A program made the translations under genes and the position numbers. This document shows positions 34,302 to 42,480 of a stretch of DNA of 64,000 nt, piece by piece. Location: NCBI GenBank assembly GCA_031425195.1, contig JANPIX010000032.1:124001-188000 (forward strand), read 5' to 3'. Within the stretch, counting starts at the first letter, position 1; each line of letters starts with the position of its first letter. The notes beneath the pieces are model-generated. The model was not told where the DNA came from. It worked only from the letters and a program-made list of their open reading frames with translations, and ran no database searches. Source of the DNA: JANPIX01 sp031425195. GTDB taxonomy: Bacteria > Pseudomonadota > Alphaproteobacteria > Rhodobacterales > Rhodobacteraceae.

Positions 34302-35060
34302 ATGAAGATCGCGTTTCTTTCCAGCGGATCGACGGCTGCGAAAACGGCCCTCAAAAAGCTGACCACGCGGCACGGGCAATGCACGCCCGATGCGGCAGAC
34401 GTGATCGTGGCGCTGGGGGGCGACGGGTTCATGCTGCAGTCGTTGCATGAATGGCAATCCCTCGGCCTGCCGGTTTATGGGATGAACTGCGGCACCATCG
34501 GGTTTCTGATGAACGCCTATCACACCGAAGGGCTGACCGAACGATTGACGGCGGCAGTGGAAGAGGTGGTCAATCCCTTGCGCATGCATGCCGAAACCGT
34601 GGACGGCCAGAGGCTTGAGGCATTGGCGATCAATGAGGTCAGTCTGTTCCGCATGGGCCCGCAGGCGGCCAAGCTGCGGATTTCGGTAGATGGCAAGGTG
34701 CGCATGCCGGAACTGGTGTGTGACGGCGCACTGCTGGCCACGCCGGCGGGTTCGACGGCTTACAACTATTCTGCGCATGGCCCCATTCTTCCCATCGGAT
34801 CGGATGTTCTGGCCCTGACGGCTGTGGCCGCGTTTCGCCCCCGTCGTTGGCGCGGGGCGTTGCTGCCGGATACTGCCGTCGTTCGGTTCGATGTGATCGA
34901 CCCGGCAAAACGCCCCGTGATGGCGGATGCGGACGGACGCCGCAGCATCCGTGACGTCGTGGCTGTGGAGGTGCGTTCGGAACCGCGCGTCAATCACCGC
35001 ATCCTGTTCGATCCCGGTCATGGTCTGGAAGAACGTCTGCTGAACGAACAGTTCGTCTGA
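34302..35060 (+). CDS. nadK: NAD kinase
   Basis: A 252-aa enzyme that phosphorylates NAD+ to NADP+. The catalytic GGDG is in IVALGGDGFML near residue 40; the NE/D motif is INEVSLFRM; and the substrate segment CDGALLATPAGSTAYNYSAHGP is complete. Compact length (about 250) is usual in alphaproteobacteria. Cytosolic. The next gene begins 60 nt later with its own CtrA-type box, so nadK probably ends its own transcript. Confidence 0.95.
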   Translation: MKIAFLSSGSTAAKTALKKLTTRHGQCTPDAADVIVALGGDGFMLQSLHEWQSLGLPVYGMNCGTIGFLMNAYHTEGLTERLTAAVEEVVNPLRMHAETVDGQRLEALAINEVSLFRMGPQAAKLRISVDGKVRMPELVCDGALLATPAGSTAYNYSAHGPILPIGSDVLALTAVAAFRPRRWRGALLPDTAVVRFDVIDPAKRPVMADADGRRSIRDVVAVEVRSEPRVNHRILFDPGHGLEERLLNEQFV

Positions 35061-35081
35061 CTGGCGCGCGATTCGCTGCTG

Positions 35082-35097
35082 TTAACCGCATCTTAAC
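35082..35097. promoter_or_regulatory. CtrA-type binding site upstream of a lipoprotein gene
   Basis: TTAA-CCGCATC-TTAAC matches the CtrA consensus TTAA-N7-TTAAC exactly and is followed by C, giving two TTAACC half-sites. It lies between nadK and the lipoprotein gene, 23 nt before its ATG. Binding is inferred. Confidence 0.6.
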
Positions 35098-35120
35098 CAA
35101 GGCGGGCGCAGAGTCGTTGC

Positions 35121-35408
35121 ATGCGCCTGGTCCTTGCCTTTTGTCTGCTTGCCGCCTGCGGTGCCCAACCGGCCCCCGAGTTTTTCGGTGCGACCCGGAC
35201 GGACGTTGTACGCGACGGGCGGAACTATACAGTTTTCCGCACCGACAGCCGGGTCGAGGTTATCCGCCTTGGCTATGTTCCGCGCGGCGAACATCAGGCG
35301 GTTCGTGCCACGATGATCGACATGATCCCATCCGTCACCGGCTGCAGGCTCGTCCCGTCCACGATCACCGGAGACAGTGGTGAAATGCGGGGTTCGATCA
35401 CCTGTTAA
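35121..35408 (+). CDS. small putative lipoprotein
   Basis: A 95-aa protein with a short signal peptide and a lipobox LAAC at residues 10-13 (MRLVLAFCLLAACGAQ), so it is expected to be lipidated at Cys13. The mature part is ~80 residues with mixed beta-like sequence (YTVFRTDSRVEVIRLGYV) and two more Cys (GCRL and the C-terminal residue), possibly a disulfide. I do not recognise a family. A CtrA-type box precedes it, and no strong ribosome binding site is visible. Confidence 0.65.
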   Translation: MRLVLAFCLLAACGAQPAPEFFGATRTDVVRDGRNYTVFRTDSRVEVIRLGYVPRGEHQAVRATMIDMIPSVTGCRLVPSTITGDSGEMRGSITC

Positions 35409-35453
35409 CCCGTAGGAATTCATGCTATGCTGCAGTGCAGCAAAGGGATTCGC

Positions 35454-36080
35454 ATGGGCCATGTCATCACGATCGCGCAGCAGAAGGGTGGGTCAGGCAA
35501 GACCACCCTTGCCGTCAACCTTGCAGTTCATTTCGCGCAAAAGGGGATGAGCGTGGCGCTTCTGGACACCGATCCGCAGGGATCGCTCGGCCGCTGGTTT
35601 CTGATGCGGCGGGATCGGATGGGCGATGCGCGCATGGATCTTTCTACGGCATCCGCCTGGGGCGTCAGTTACGAATGCGAAAAGCTGCGGCGCACACATG
35701 ACATCGTCATCATCGACACACCGCCCAAGGCGGATGCCGATCTGCGCCCGGCCCTGCGCGAAGCCGACCTTGTTCTGATCCCCGTCGCGGCGAGCCATCT
35801 GGATCTGTGGGCAACCGACGGTGTGCTTGATCTGGTCGCCCGCGAAAGCAGGCGGGCACTTATCGTTCTGAACCGGGTCAAGGCGGGCACACGGTTGACG
35901 GCAGACATGGCGGTCGCAGTGGCCAAGATCGCCGAACTGGCCAATTCGCGTCTGGGGCAGCGCGTGGTATTTGCCGAAACGCTGGGTCACGGCATGAGCG
36001 CATCGGAGGCCGGAAAGTCTGCAGCCAAGGCCGAAGTGACCGCTTTGGCAGACGAAGTCCTGGCGGTACTTCAGGTCTGA
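35454..36080 (+). CDS. ParA-family ATPase
   Basis: A 208-aa single-domain P-loop ATPase. The deviant Walker A is QQKGGSGKTTLAVNLA at residues 8-23 with the signature Lys; Walker A' is LLDTDPQGS near 42, and Walker B is VIIDTPPKADADL near 84. No HTH is present, and no parB lies next to it, so it is probably an orphan ParA positioning some cargo rather than the chromosomal ParA. The start at 35454 follows AAAGGGA. It overlaps by 10 nt the convergent small membrane gene. Confidence 0.85.
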   Translation: MGHVITIAQQKGGSGKTTLAVNLAVHFAQKGMSVALLDTDPQGSLGRWFLMRRDRMGDARMDLSTASAWGVSYECEKLRRTHDIVIIDTPPKADADLRPALREADLVLIPVAASHLDLWATDGVLDLVARESRRALIVLNRVKAGTRLTADMAVAVAKIAELANSRLGQRVVFAETLGHGMSASEAGKSAAKAEVTALADEVLAVLQV

Positions 36081-36262
36081 TCGGGGCCTTTCACGATCAA
36101 CACCCAAAAGGCATAGGCGCCAAGCGCCCCGAAAACAATCGCCCAACCCTGCGCCTCGAAAACAACGAGCTCCAGCATGGCCCATGCCAAAGGGGCAACC
36201 GCCGTTGCCCAGCGCCGCCAGACAGGCGCGAAGAAGGGGTCGTTGGCGTCGAGTATTTTCAT
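36071..36262 (-). CDS. small conserved membrane protein (DUF3329-like)
   Basis: A 63-aa protein starting MKILDANDPFFAPVWRRW, followed by two hydrophobic segments (TAVAPLAWAMLELVV and WAIVFGALGAYAFWVLIV). The pattern D-x-N-x-PFF-x-P-x-WRR then two helices resembles small Rhodobacteraceae membrane proteins that I recall as DUF3329; this is from memory and not certain. The second of two ATGs is chosen because GGGG lies seven nt before it. It overlaps the 3' end of the ParA gene. Confidence 0.65.
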   Translation of the reverse strand: MKILDANDPFFAPVWRRWATAVAPLAWAMLELVVFEAQGWAIVFGALGAYAFWVLIVKGPDQT

Positions 36263-36299
36263 CGGCATACCCCGAAGTTTTCATTTTCGAACATTGGAG

Positions 36300-36324
36300 G
36301 GAACCGCGTTCACGTTTCCGCGTT
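36300..36324 (+). promoter_or_regulatory. EcfG-type promoter match upstream of the GlsB-like gene
   Basis: GGAAC (36300-36304), 16 nt, then CGTT (36321-36324) fits the consensus of the alphaproteobacterial general-stress sigma factor EcfG (GGAAC-N16/17-CGTT). It lies 138 nt before the start of a GlsB/YeaQ-type stress gene on the same strand. Some Rhodobacterales lack a clear PhyR/EcfG system, so the match is suggestive only. Confidence 0.45.
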
Positions 36325-36461
36325 GGCAATTATACGATTGTGAAGTGGCAGACCGTTGGGGTCAACCCGGTGCCTGCCACACAACCGTGATCGTACGAGG
36401 GAATAGTGTCTGCGGTCCGGCACGGAAAACCGTGGTGTGACTGCCAATCAGGAGAATACCA

Positions 36462-36716
36462 ATGGGAATTGAAAGTCTGCTTATCATGTTGCTGGTCGGT
36501 GCCGCTGCGGGCTGGCTCGCCGGGCAGATCGTCACCGGCTACGGTTTCGGTCTTTTGGGTAACATCGTCGTCGGCATCGTCGGCGCATTCATCGCGGGGC
36601 TGCTGCTTCCACGTTTCGGCGTTGGCGCAGACAGTGGCATCCTTGGATCGATCATCTTTGCAACCATTGGTGCGGTGGTGCTGCTGTTGCTGGTCAGGCT
36701 TTTCAAACGCGCCTGA
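36462..36716 (+). CDS. GlsB/YeaQ/YmgE-family stress membrane protein
   Basis: An 84-aa transglycosylase-associated-type membrane protein: three hydrophobic helices with the repeated Gly pattern GAAAGWLAGQIVTGYGFGLLG, NIVVGIVGAFIAGLLLP, and a final TIGAVVLLLLVRLFK. Members are induced by envelope or acid stress. The ATG follows AGGAG (36451-36455). An EcfG-type promoter match lies upstream and a terminator follows 25 nt after the stop, making a monocistronic unit. Confidence 0.88.
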   Translation: MGIESLLIMLLVGAAAGWLAGQIVTGYGFGLLGNIVVGIVGAFIAGLLLPRFGVGADSGILGSIIFATIGAVVLLLLVRLFKRA

Positions 36717-36740
36717 CGAAAACGTATTTTTTGACGGCAG

Positions 36741-36767
36741 TGCCCCGGATGAATTCCGGGGCATTTT
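36741..36767 (+). terminator. intrinsic terminator after the GlsB-like gene
   Basis: TGCCCCGGA (36741-36749), loop, TCCGGGGCA (36755-36763), then TTTTC: a perfect 9-bp stem with a U-run on the plus strand. It also lies just past the stop of the convergent uvrB. Confidence 0.8.
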
Positions 36768-36778
36768 CACATGTCGGG

Positions 36779-38962
36779 TCAGCGTCGCCGGGGACGTGAT
36801 TTGCCGCCGCGCATACCAGCACGGCCCCCGGTGCTCCGCCCGGCACCTTTTACTGCGGTGTCGATGGCGGACTCGACCTCGGACTGACGCGCAAGCGGAT
36901 CATCGGCAATGGCAAGTTCCACCGCCTCCAGTCGCTTCACTTCGTCGCGCAGGCGGGCCGCTTCTTCGAACTCAAGGTTTTCGGCAGCCTTGCGCATCGA
37001 CAGACGCATCGCGTCCAGATGGGCCGCCAAATTGCCCCCGACAAGCGGCTTGTCCACTTTGGTTGTGATGCGCGCCTGATCGGTATCGCCGTTCCAAAGC
37101 CCCGCCAGAACATCCTCCACATTCTTTTTCACCGTGGTGGGGGTGATGCCATGCTCCAGATTATAGGCAATCTGCTTGTCACGCCGCCGCGTGGTTTCGC
37201 CAATCGCCCGCTCCATGCTGCCGGTGATCCGGTCGGCATACATTATGACGCGCCCTTCGGAATTCCGGGCCGCCCGGCCAATCGTCTGAATCAACGAGGT
37301 TTCCGATCGAAGGAACCCTTCCTTGTCCGCGTCAAGAATGGCCACCAACCCGCATTCCGGGATATCCAGACCTTCCCGCAGCAGGTTGATCCCCACCAGC
37401 ACGTCGAAGGCCCCAAGGCGCAGGTCGCGCAGAATTTCGATGCGCTCAATGGTGTCGATATCGCTGTGCATATAGCGGATGCGGATGCCCTGCTCGTGGA
37501 AATACTCTGTCAGATCCTCGGCCATGCGCTTGGTCAGGGTGGTGACAAGCACACGCAGCCCCTGCGCCGCGACCTTGCGGATTTCGTCCAGCAGATCATC
37601 CACCTGCATGTCGACGGGCCGGATTTCGATCTGCGGATCGACAAGGCCGGTGGGGCGAATCACCTGTTCGGTAAACACGCCGCCCGTCTGTTCCATTTCC
37701 CATGCGGCCGGGGTTGCAGACACGAACACCGTCTGCGGGCGCATCGCATCCCATTCCTCGAACTTCAGGGGGCGGTTGTCCATGCAGCTGGGCAGGCGGA
37801 ACCCGTGTTCGGCAAGCGTGAACTTGCGCCGATAGTCGCCTTTGTACATGCCGCCGATCTGCGGCACGGAAACATGGCTTTCGTCGGCAAAGACAATCGC
37901 GTTGTCCGGTATGAATTCAAACAGGGTGGGTGGCGGTTCACCCGGCGCGCGGCCTGTCAGATAGCGTGAGTAATTCTCGATCCCGTTGCAGACGCCCGTC
38001 GCCTCCAGCATTTCCAGATCGAACGAACACCGCTGTTCAAGGCGCTGCGCCTCAAGCAGTTTGCCCTCGGCGACCAGTTGGTCAAGTCGCCAGCGCAGCT
38101 CCTTTTTGATCCCGATGATTGCCTGCTGCATGGTGGGGCGCGGGGTCACATAGTGGCTGTTGGCATAGATGCGGATCTGCGGAAAGCTGTCGGTCTTGGC
38201 CCCGGTCAGGGGGTCGAATTCCGTGATGCTTTCCAGTTCTTCGCCAAAGAACGAAAACCGCCACGCGCGGTCGTCAAGGTGGGCAGGCCAGACTTCAAGC
38301 GAATCGCCCCGCACCCGGAAAGACCCGCGCGAAAAGCCCTGATCGTTGCGGCGAAAGGCCTGCGCCACCAGTTCCGCCATGATCTTGCGTTGGTCATAGG
38401 ATTGGCCCGTGACCAGATCCTGCGTCATGGCCGAATAGGTTTCGACAGACCCGATGCCATAGATGCATGACACCGACGCCACGATGATCACGTCATCCCG
38501 TTCCAGCAGGGCGCGGGTGGCCGAATGGCGCATCCTGTCGATCTGTTCGTTGATCTGGCTTTCTTTTTCGATGAACGTGTCCGACCGGGCGACATAAGCC
38601 TCGGGCTGGTAATAGTCGTAGTAGGACACAAAGTATTCGACGGCGTTGTCGGGAAAGAATCCCTTGAACTCCCCATAAAGCTGCGCCGCCAGCGTCTTGT
38701 TCGGCGCAAGGATGATCGCGGGGCGCTGCGTTTCCTCGATGATGCGCGCCATGGTAAAGGTCTTGCCGGTGCCGGTTGCACCCAGCAGCACCTGATTATG
38801 TTCGCCCTGCATTACCCCGGCCGTCAGTTCAGCAATGGCTTTGGGCTGATCACCTGCCGCCTGGAACGGCGTGTTCAGCACAAAGCGGCGTCCGCCCTCC
38901 AGCTTTGGCCGGGTCAGAACCTCCGGACGTTCCGCAAGCGCATTCGTGTTGTTGTGGGGCAT
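36779..38962 (-). CDS. uvrB: UvrABC system protein B
   Basis: A 727-aa helicase-like subunit of nucleotide excision repair. Walker A is GATGTGKTFTMA near residue 60; the beta-hairpin lies in EYFVSYYDYYQPEAYV; Walker B is FADESHV near 360; helicase motif V/VI is LREGLDIPE...QTIGRAARN; and a C-terminal UVR motif (FEEAARLRDEVKRLE) for UvrC contact precedes a basic tail. Length is a little above E. coli (673), because of the N-terminal extension and Arg-rich end. Direct GTTC repeats lie upstream but not in LexA-box spacing. Confidence 0.97.
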   Translation of the reverse strand: MPHNNTNALAERPEVLTRPKLEGGRRFVLNTPFQAAGDQPKAIAELTAGVMQGEHNQVLLGATGTGKTFTMARIIEETQRPAIILAPNKTLAAQLYGEFKGFFPDNAVEYFVSYYDYYQPEAYVARSDTFIEKESQINEQIDRMRHSATRALLERDDVIIVASVSCIYGIGSVETYSAMTQDLVTGQSYDQRKIMAELVAQAFRRNDQGFSRGSFRVRGDSLEVWPAHLDDRAWRFSFFGEELESITEFDPLTGAKTDSFPQIRIYANSHYVTPRPTMQQAIIGIKKELRWRLDQLVAEGKLLEAQRLEQRCSFDLEMLEATGVCNGIENYSRYLTGRAPGEPPPTLFEFIPDNAIVFADESHVSVPQIGGMYKGDYRRKFTLAEHGFRLPSCMDNRPLKFEEWDAMRPQTVFVSATPAAWEMEQTGGVFTEQVIRPTGLVDPQIEIRPVDMQVDDLLDEIRKVAAQGLRVLVTTLTKRMAEDLTEYFHEQGIRIRYMHSDIDTIERIEILRDLRLGAFDVLVGINLLREGLDIPECGLVAILDADKEGFLRSETSLIQTIGRAARNSEGRVIMYADRITGSMERAIGETTRRRDKQIAYNLEHGITPTTVKKNVEDVLAGLWNGDTDQARITTKVDKPLVGGNLAAHLDAMRLSMRKAAENLEFEEAARLRDEVKRLEAVELAIADDPLARQSEVESAIDTAVKGAGRSTGGRAGMRGGKSRPRRR

Positions 38963-39272
38963 GGCGCGATTCCTGGGTGAACCTTTAAATTGATCTGTTT
39001 TTGTTCTTGTTCAAGGGGCATTGACGGCCAGTCTGTGAACGAAGGGTAAAAGTATCATCTTCAATCTTAGGCATCGAAATTTCAGAACCAAACAGCTTTC
39101 GGTTGTATTTCAGGCTTAGATACGGCATATTGAGCGGGCAAGCAGCAAACTCGCTGTCGGTTGGCCGCACCACACCCCACCCACACTCCCCGTGGCCGAC
39201 CGACAGCATCTTGCCCTCCCATCCTTTTTTCGCCAGAACAGGGATGCCCCGTATCCCCTCTGAAGGTGACCC
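38963..39272. other. divergent intergenic region between uvrB and the NDUFS4-like gene
   Basis: This 310-nt region holds the uvrB promoter (AT-rich part 38980-39010, with GTTCTTGTTC) and, to the right, a 14-bp inverted repeat with a C-rich loop (39153-39207) followed by a T6 run at 39225-39230. No convincing protein-coding ORF is present on either strand. Confidence 0.5.
39153..39207 (+). repeat. inverted repeat with C-rich loop
   Basis: GCTGTCGGTTGGCC (39153-39166) pairs with GGCCGACCGACAGC (39194-39207), 14 bp with one G-U pair. The 27-nt loop on the plus strand is rich in C and A and nearly without G. A pyrimidine stretch ending in TTTTTT follows (39209-39230). It may be the leader of the gene at 39273 or a small RNA. 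Confidence 0.6.
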
Positions 39273-39584
39273 ATGCGCGCCCGGATTTTTCAGCCAGCAC
39301 GAAACGCCATGCAGTCCGGCTCTGCCCGGGCAACAGGCTGGATACTGGAATTTCAGCAATCGGCCACGCGTGATGTAGACCCGTTGATGGGCTGGGTTTC
39401 CAACAGCGAGATGGACACGCAGGTGCGGCTTCAGTTCGACACGGTAGAGGCTGCGCTGGCCTATGCCGCCGAACGGGGGATCGAGGCGGATGTGATCACC
39501 CCCAAACCGCGCAAGCCGGTGATCCGTCAAGGTGGATACGGTGAAAACTTCGCGACCAGCCGCAAGGGGGCGTGGACGCATTGA
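39273..39584 (+). CDS. NDUFS4-like NADH dehydrogenase accessory subunit
   Basis: A 103-aa protein of the ETC complex I subunit conserved region family, the alphaproteobacterial homologue of mitochondrial NDUFS4, an 18-kDa accessory subunit in the peripheral arm. Typical features: RIFQPARNAMQSG at the N-terminus, WILEFQ, PLMGWVSNSEM, the segment VRLQFDTVEAALAYA, and the Tyr/Gly-rich YGENFATSRKGAWTH end. It is away from any nuo operon, as is usual. The ATG follows GAAGGTGAC. Its 3' end overlaps the GNAT gene. Confidence 0.9.
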   Translation: MRARIFQPARNAMQSGSARATGWILEFQQSATRDVDPLMGWVSNSEMDTQVRLQFDTVEAALAYAAERGIEADVITPKPRKPVIRQGGYGENFATSRKGAWTH

Positions 39585-40045
39585 CGATCACGATTGCGCC
39601 GGAAAGCCCGCTGGCCGCCGACCTTGCGCTGTTGATGGCGCGGCACACGGCAGACATGCACGTCGATACGCCGCCTGAAAGCATTCACATGATGGATGCG
39701 GGGCAGTTGGCCCGGCCGGACATATGGTTCTTTGTGATGCGCGACGGGGCCGAACCGGTTGGCATGGGCGCGTTCAAACGGATCGATGCCGAACACGCAG
39801 AAATCAAATCCATGCATGTTCTGGCCGAACGCCGGGGGCAGGGCCTGTCGAAACGCATGCTTGCGCATCTGATCACGCAGGCACATGCGCAGGGGTTCCG
39901 CAGGGTCAGCCTTGAAACAGGTGTGCAGCCCACCTTCGTCGCCGCACGCATGCTTTACGCCCGTGCCGGCTTTGACGAATGCCCGCCCTTTGGCGACTAC
40001 AAGATCGACCCGAACAGCCTGTTCATGACGCGGGTGCTTGCCTAA
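39572..40045 (+). CDS. GNAT-family N-acetyltransferase
   Basis: A 157-aa GNAT enzyme. The acetyl-CoA motif A is EIKSMHVLAERRGQGLSKRM near residue 75-95 (R/QxxGxG/A), followed by the typical FRRVSLETG strand and MLYARAGFDECPPFGDY motif B. The acceptor is unknown. The GTG at 39572 is used here; a TTG at 39581 gives a 4-nt TTGA overlap with the upstream stop and better spacing to AAGGGGG, so it could be the true start. Confidence 0.82.
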   Translation: MDALTITIAPESPLAADLALLMARHTADMHVDTPPESIHMMDAGQLARPDIWFFVMRDGAEPVGMGAFKRIDAEHAEIKSMHVLAERRGQGLSKRMLAHLITQAHAQGFRRVSLETGVQPTFVAARMLYARAGFDECPPFGDYKIDPNSLFMTRVLA

Positions 40046-40074
40046 ACCGCGAACCTGCAGCAAAAGACCATCGT

Positions 40075-40151
40075 GGTCCCATAGCTCAACTGGATAGAGC
40101 AGCCGACTTCTAATCGGCAGGTTGAGGGTTCGATTCCTTCTGGGATCACCA
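40075..40151 (+). tRNA. tRNA-Arg (UCU)
   Basis: A 77-nt cloverleaf with encoded CCA. The acceptor stem GGTCCCA pairs with TGGGATC; D arm AGCTC...GAGC; the anticodon stem CCGAC/..TCGG encloses the loop CTTCTAA with anticodon TCT (reads AGA/AGG); T arm GGGTTCGATTCC. Discriminator A. It stands alone between a GNAT gene and a minus-strand gene. Confidence 0.95.
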
Positions 40152-40162
40152 GTCTTGCTGCC

Positions 40163-41026
40163 TCAAAACCACTGCCCCGGTTCCATGAACCCAAGGTCGA
40201 GCAGTTGCTGCGCGCGCCAGTCGAATCTGACCGAATTCTGCCAGCGGAACTGTTGGATTGCGTCACGTGACCCCGGGTTGGCGCGCAGGGCTTTGGCGGT
40301 GCGAAAGGAACAGACGGTTGCCGTCAGGTTGTTGTGCCACGGGCTGGCATAGGTGTTCATCTCGGCATCGTTGAGCGTAAAGTCCGCGCCCATCCGAAGG
40401 CCGGCGCGGGCGCGAAACAGGGCGATGCGGTCGATCCTGCGGCGGGTCCAGGGGACATGTTCCTCGAACCGCCAGCGCAGGCCGCCGAACAGATCAAGCT
40501 GCCGGTCAAGCGGTGCCCAGCCCGCGTCAGGATCGGTTCGTGCAAGGGCATAGTACCCCGCGCCATCGAAATGCGCGTCATCACGTGACACTGCCGTGGG
40601 TGCATTGGCAAGGTCGCCCGCGTACAGGTCGATGACGGTTGCCAACATGGACTGACGGCGTTCTTCGGTGTGGAAGGCCAAAAGTTCAACAACGCTGCGC
40701 GTTTCCGCAAAGGGATAGAACAGGTATTCGGCGTTGTATCCGGCATAGATCCATTCGCCCGAGGCGGCCTCGATCAGAAGGTTCACCGCTTGTGGCAGGG
40801 CGTCGTCCGCGCCCGCGTCGACCGCAATCGTATGAACCTTTGCCGCCAGCGCGTCGGGCAGGGACGGATTGGCCGGGGTCAGCGCCAGAACCAGCCGAAA
40901 GCCGCAGTCGAGGTGGTGCTGCAGCGTGCTTTCAAGTTCCACCGCATCTTCGGCAAGAATGACGGCAACCGGGCCGCGCAACCGCCCCGCGCCCCTGATG
41001 AATTCTGCAAGCCCCGAGTGATGCAT
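40163..41026 (-). CDS. glycosyltransferase-2-like protein
   Basis: A 287-aa protein I recognise only loosely. The N-terminus (VAVILAEDAVELESTLQHHLDCGFRLVLA) has the GT-A-type pattern of the Glyco_tranf_2_4 group: beta-strand, conserved acidic residue, helix, then a second strand. Later come EWIYAGYNAEYLFYPF (in the place of the DxD region), RRQSMLATVIDLYAGD, and a Trp/Arg-rich middle. No DxD is clear. No signal peptide or membrane helix. It begins 12 nt after the tRNA on the opposite strand and diverges from miaB. Confidence 0.6.
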   Translation of the reverse strand: MHHSGLAEFIRGAGRLRGPVAVILAEDAVELESTLQHHLDCGFRLVLALTPANPSLPDALAAKVHTIAVDAGADDALPQAVNLLIEAASGEWIYAGYNAEYLFYPFAETRSVVELLAFHTEERRQSMLATVIDLYAGDLANAPTAVSRDDAHFDGAGYYALARTDPDAGWAPLDRQLDLFGGLRWRFEEHVPWTRRRIDRIALFRARAGLRMGADFTLNDAEMNTYASPWHNNLTATVCSFRTAKALRANPGSRDAIQQFRWQNSVRFDWRAQQLLDLGFMEPGQWF

Positions 41027-41160
41027 TCCGTCCTGTTCCGTGCGCTTTGCCCCAAAGGACGCGAAATCGCCGAAATGTCAAACCTCGGCATCGGTGGGGA
41101 ATGTTGCGGATGGGGATGGGGCGGTGTAAAAGCCGGACCTTGTGGAAAAAGGCGGATGCC

Positions 41161-42480
41161 GTGACCGACGCGAAAAAGCTGTTCATCAAGACCTATGGCT
41201 GCCAGATGAACGTCTATGACAGCGAGCGTATTGTGGGCGCGCTGGCGGCCGATGGCTATGGTCTGACGGATACCATCGAAGACGCGGACATGGTCGTTCT
41301 CAACACCTGCCACATCCGTGAAAAGGCGTCGGAAAAGCTGTATTCCTATCTGGGGCGGCTGCGCCCTTTGAAAGAGGCGAAACCCGATCTGAAGATTTCG
41401 GTCGCGGGCTGTGTGGCGCAGGCCGAAGGGGCCGAGATTCAGCGGCGCATGCCGATTGTCGATCTTGTTGTCGGGCCGCAGGCCTATCACCGCTTGCCCG
41501 CGCTGGCGCGTGCGGGGGAACGGGCGGTTGATACGGAATTTCCGGCGGAAGACAAGTTTGACCATCTGCCCGAACGGCAGACCAATGGCCGCCCGTCGGC
41601 GTTTCTGACAGTGCAGGAAGGCTGCGACAAGTTCTGTGCGTTCTGCGTGGTGCCCTATACCCGGGGCGCCGAGGTCAGCCGCCCTGCGGCCCGTCTTCTG
41701 GATGAGGCGCGGGCGCTTGTGGCCAAAGGGGTGCGTGAAATCACGCTGCTGGGGCAGAATGTGAACGCCTATCACGGGACGGGGGCAGGCGGCGACTGGA
41801 CACTGGCGCGTCTGTTGCGGGCCTTGGCGGGTATCGACGGGCTGGACAGGCTTCGTTACATGACCAGCCACCCCAATGACATGGAAGATGATCTGGTTGC
41901 CGCCCATGGCGATCTGCCCAAGTTGATGCCTTATCTGCATCTGCCCGTGCAATCCGGCAGCGACCGCATCCTCAAGGCGATGAACCGCAAGCATACGGCG
42001 GACGCCTATCTTCGCCTGATCGAACGGTTTCGCGCCGCGCGGCCGGATATCCTGATTTCGTCCGATTTCATCGTGGGCTACCCCGGTGAAACCGATGCGG
42101 ATTTCGAGGCGACGCTAGGCCTGATCCGCGCGGTCAATTATGGTGCCGCCTATTCGTTCAAGTATTCGGCCCGCCCCGGAACGCCCGCTGCGGAAAAGCC
42201 GGAACTGCCCGATGCCATCGTCGATGCACGCTTGCAGGCGATCCAGTCGCTTGTCGCCCAACAACAGCGCGCCGGGCAAGAGGCAATGGTGGGGCGCGAA
42301 GTATCGGTCCTGTACGAACGGGCTGGTCGCATGCCGGGGCAGATGGTGGGGAAGTCCGATCATCTGCACGCGGTGCATGTGAACGATCCCGCAGGCCGGG
42401 TGGGCGAACTCGTTCGGGTGCGGATCACGAACAGTGAAACCAATTCGCTGGGCGCTGTCCGTTTGCCCGGCGCGGCCTAA
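41161..42480 (+). CDS. miaB: tRNA-2-methylthio-N6-dimethylallyladenosine synthase
   Basis: A 439-aa radical-SAM methylthiotransferase that modifies A37 of tRNAs reading UNN codons. The N-terminal cluster ligands are Cys in TYGCQMNVYDSER, NTCHIREKA and VAGCVAQAEG; the radical-SAM CxxxCxxC is CDKFCAFC near residue 157; and a TRAM domain ends the protein (GREVSVLYERAG...LVRVRIT). Start is GTG at 41161 after AAAAAGGCGGA, since upstream codons are unlike the family. Length is normal. A long structured intergenic region follows. Confidence 0.96.
   Translation: MTDAKKLFIKTYGCQMNVYDSERIVGALAADGYGLTDTIEDADMVVLNTCHIREKASEKLYSYLGRLRPLKEAKPDLKISVAGCVAQAEGAEIQRRMPIVDLVVGPQAYHRLPALARAGERAVDTEFPAEDKFDHLPERQTNGRPSAFLTVQEGCDKFCAFCVVPYTRGAEVSRPAARLLDEARALVAKGVREITLLGQNVNAYHGTGAGGDWTLARLLRALAGIDGLDRLRYMTSHPNDMEDDLVAAHGDLPKLMPYLHLPVQSGSDRILKAMNRKHTADAYLRLIERFRAARPDILISSDFIVGYPGETDADFEATLGLIRAVNYGAAYSFKYSARPGTPAAEKPELPDAIVDARLQAIQSLVAQQQRAGQEAMVGREVSVLYERAGRMPGQMVGKSDHLHAVHVNDPAGRVGELVRVRITNSETNSLGAVRLPGAA

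Noticed and set aside
38990..39020. GTTC repeats upstream of uvrB as a LexA box
   Set aside because: Alphaproteobacterial LexA boxes need GTTC-N7-GTTC; here the spacing is two nt, so it does not fit.
40075..40151. tRNA-Arg as the attachment site of an integrated element
   Set aside because: No integrase gene or duplicated tRNA 3' end was noticed within the window.
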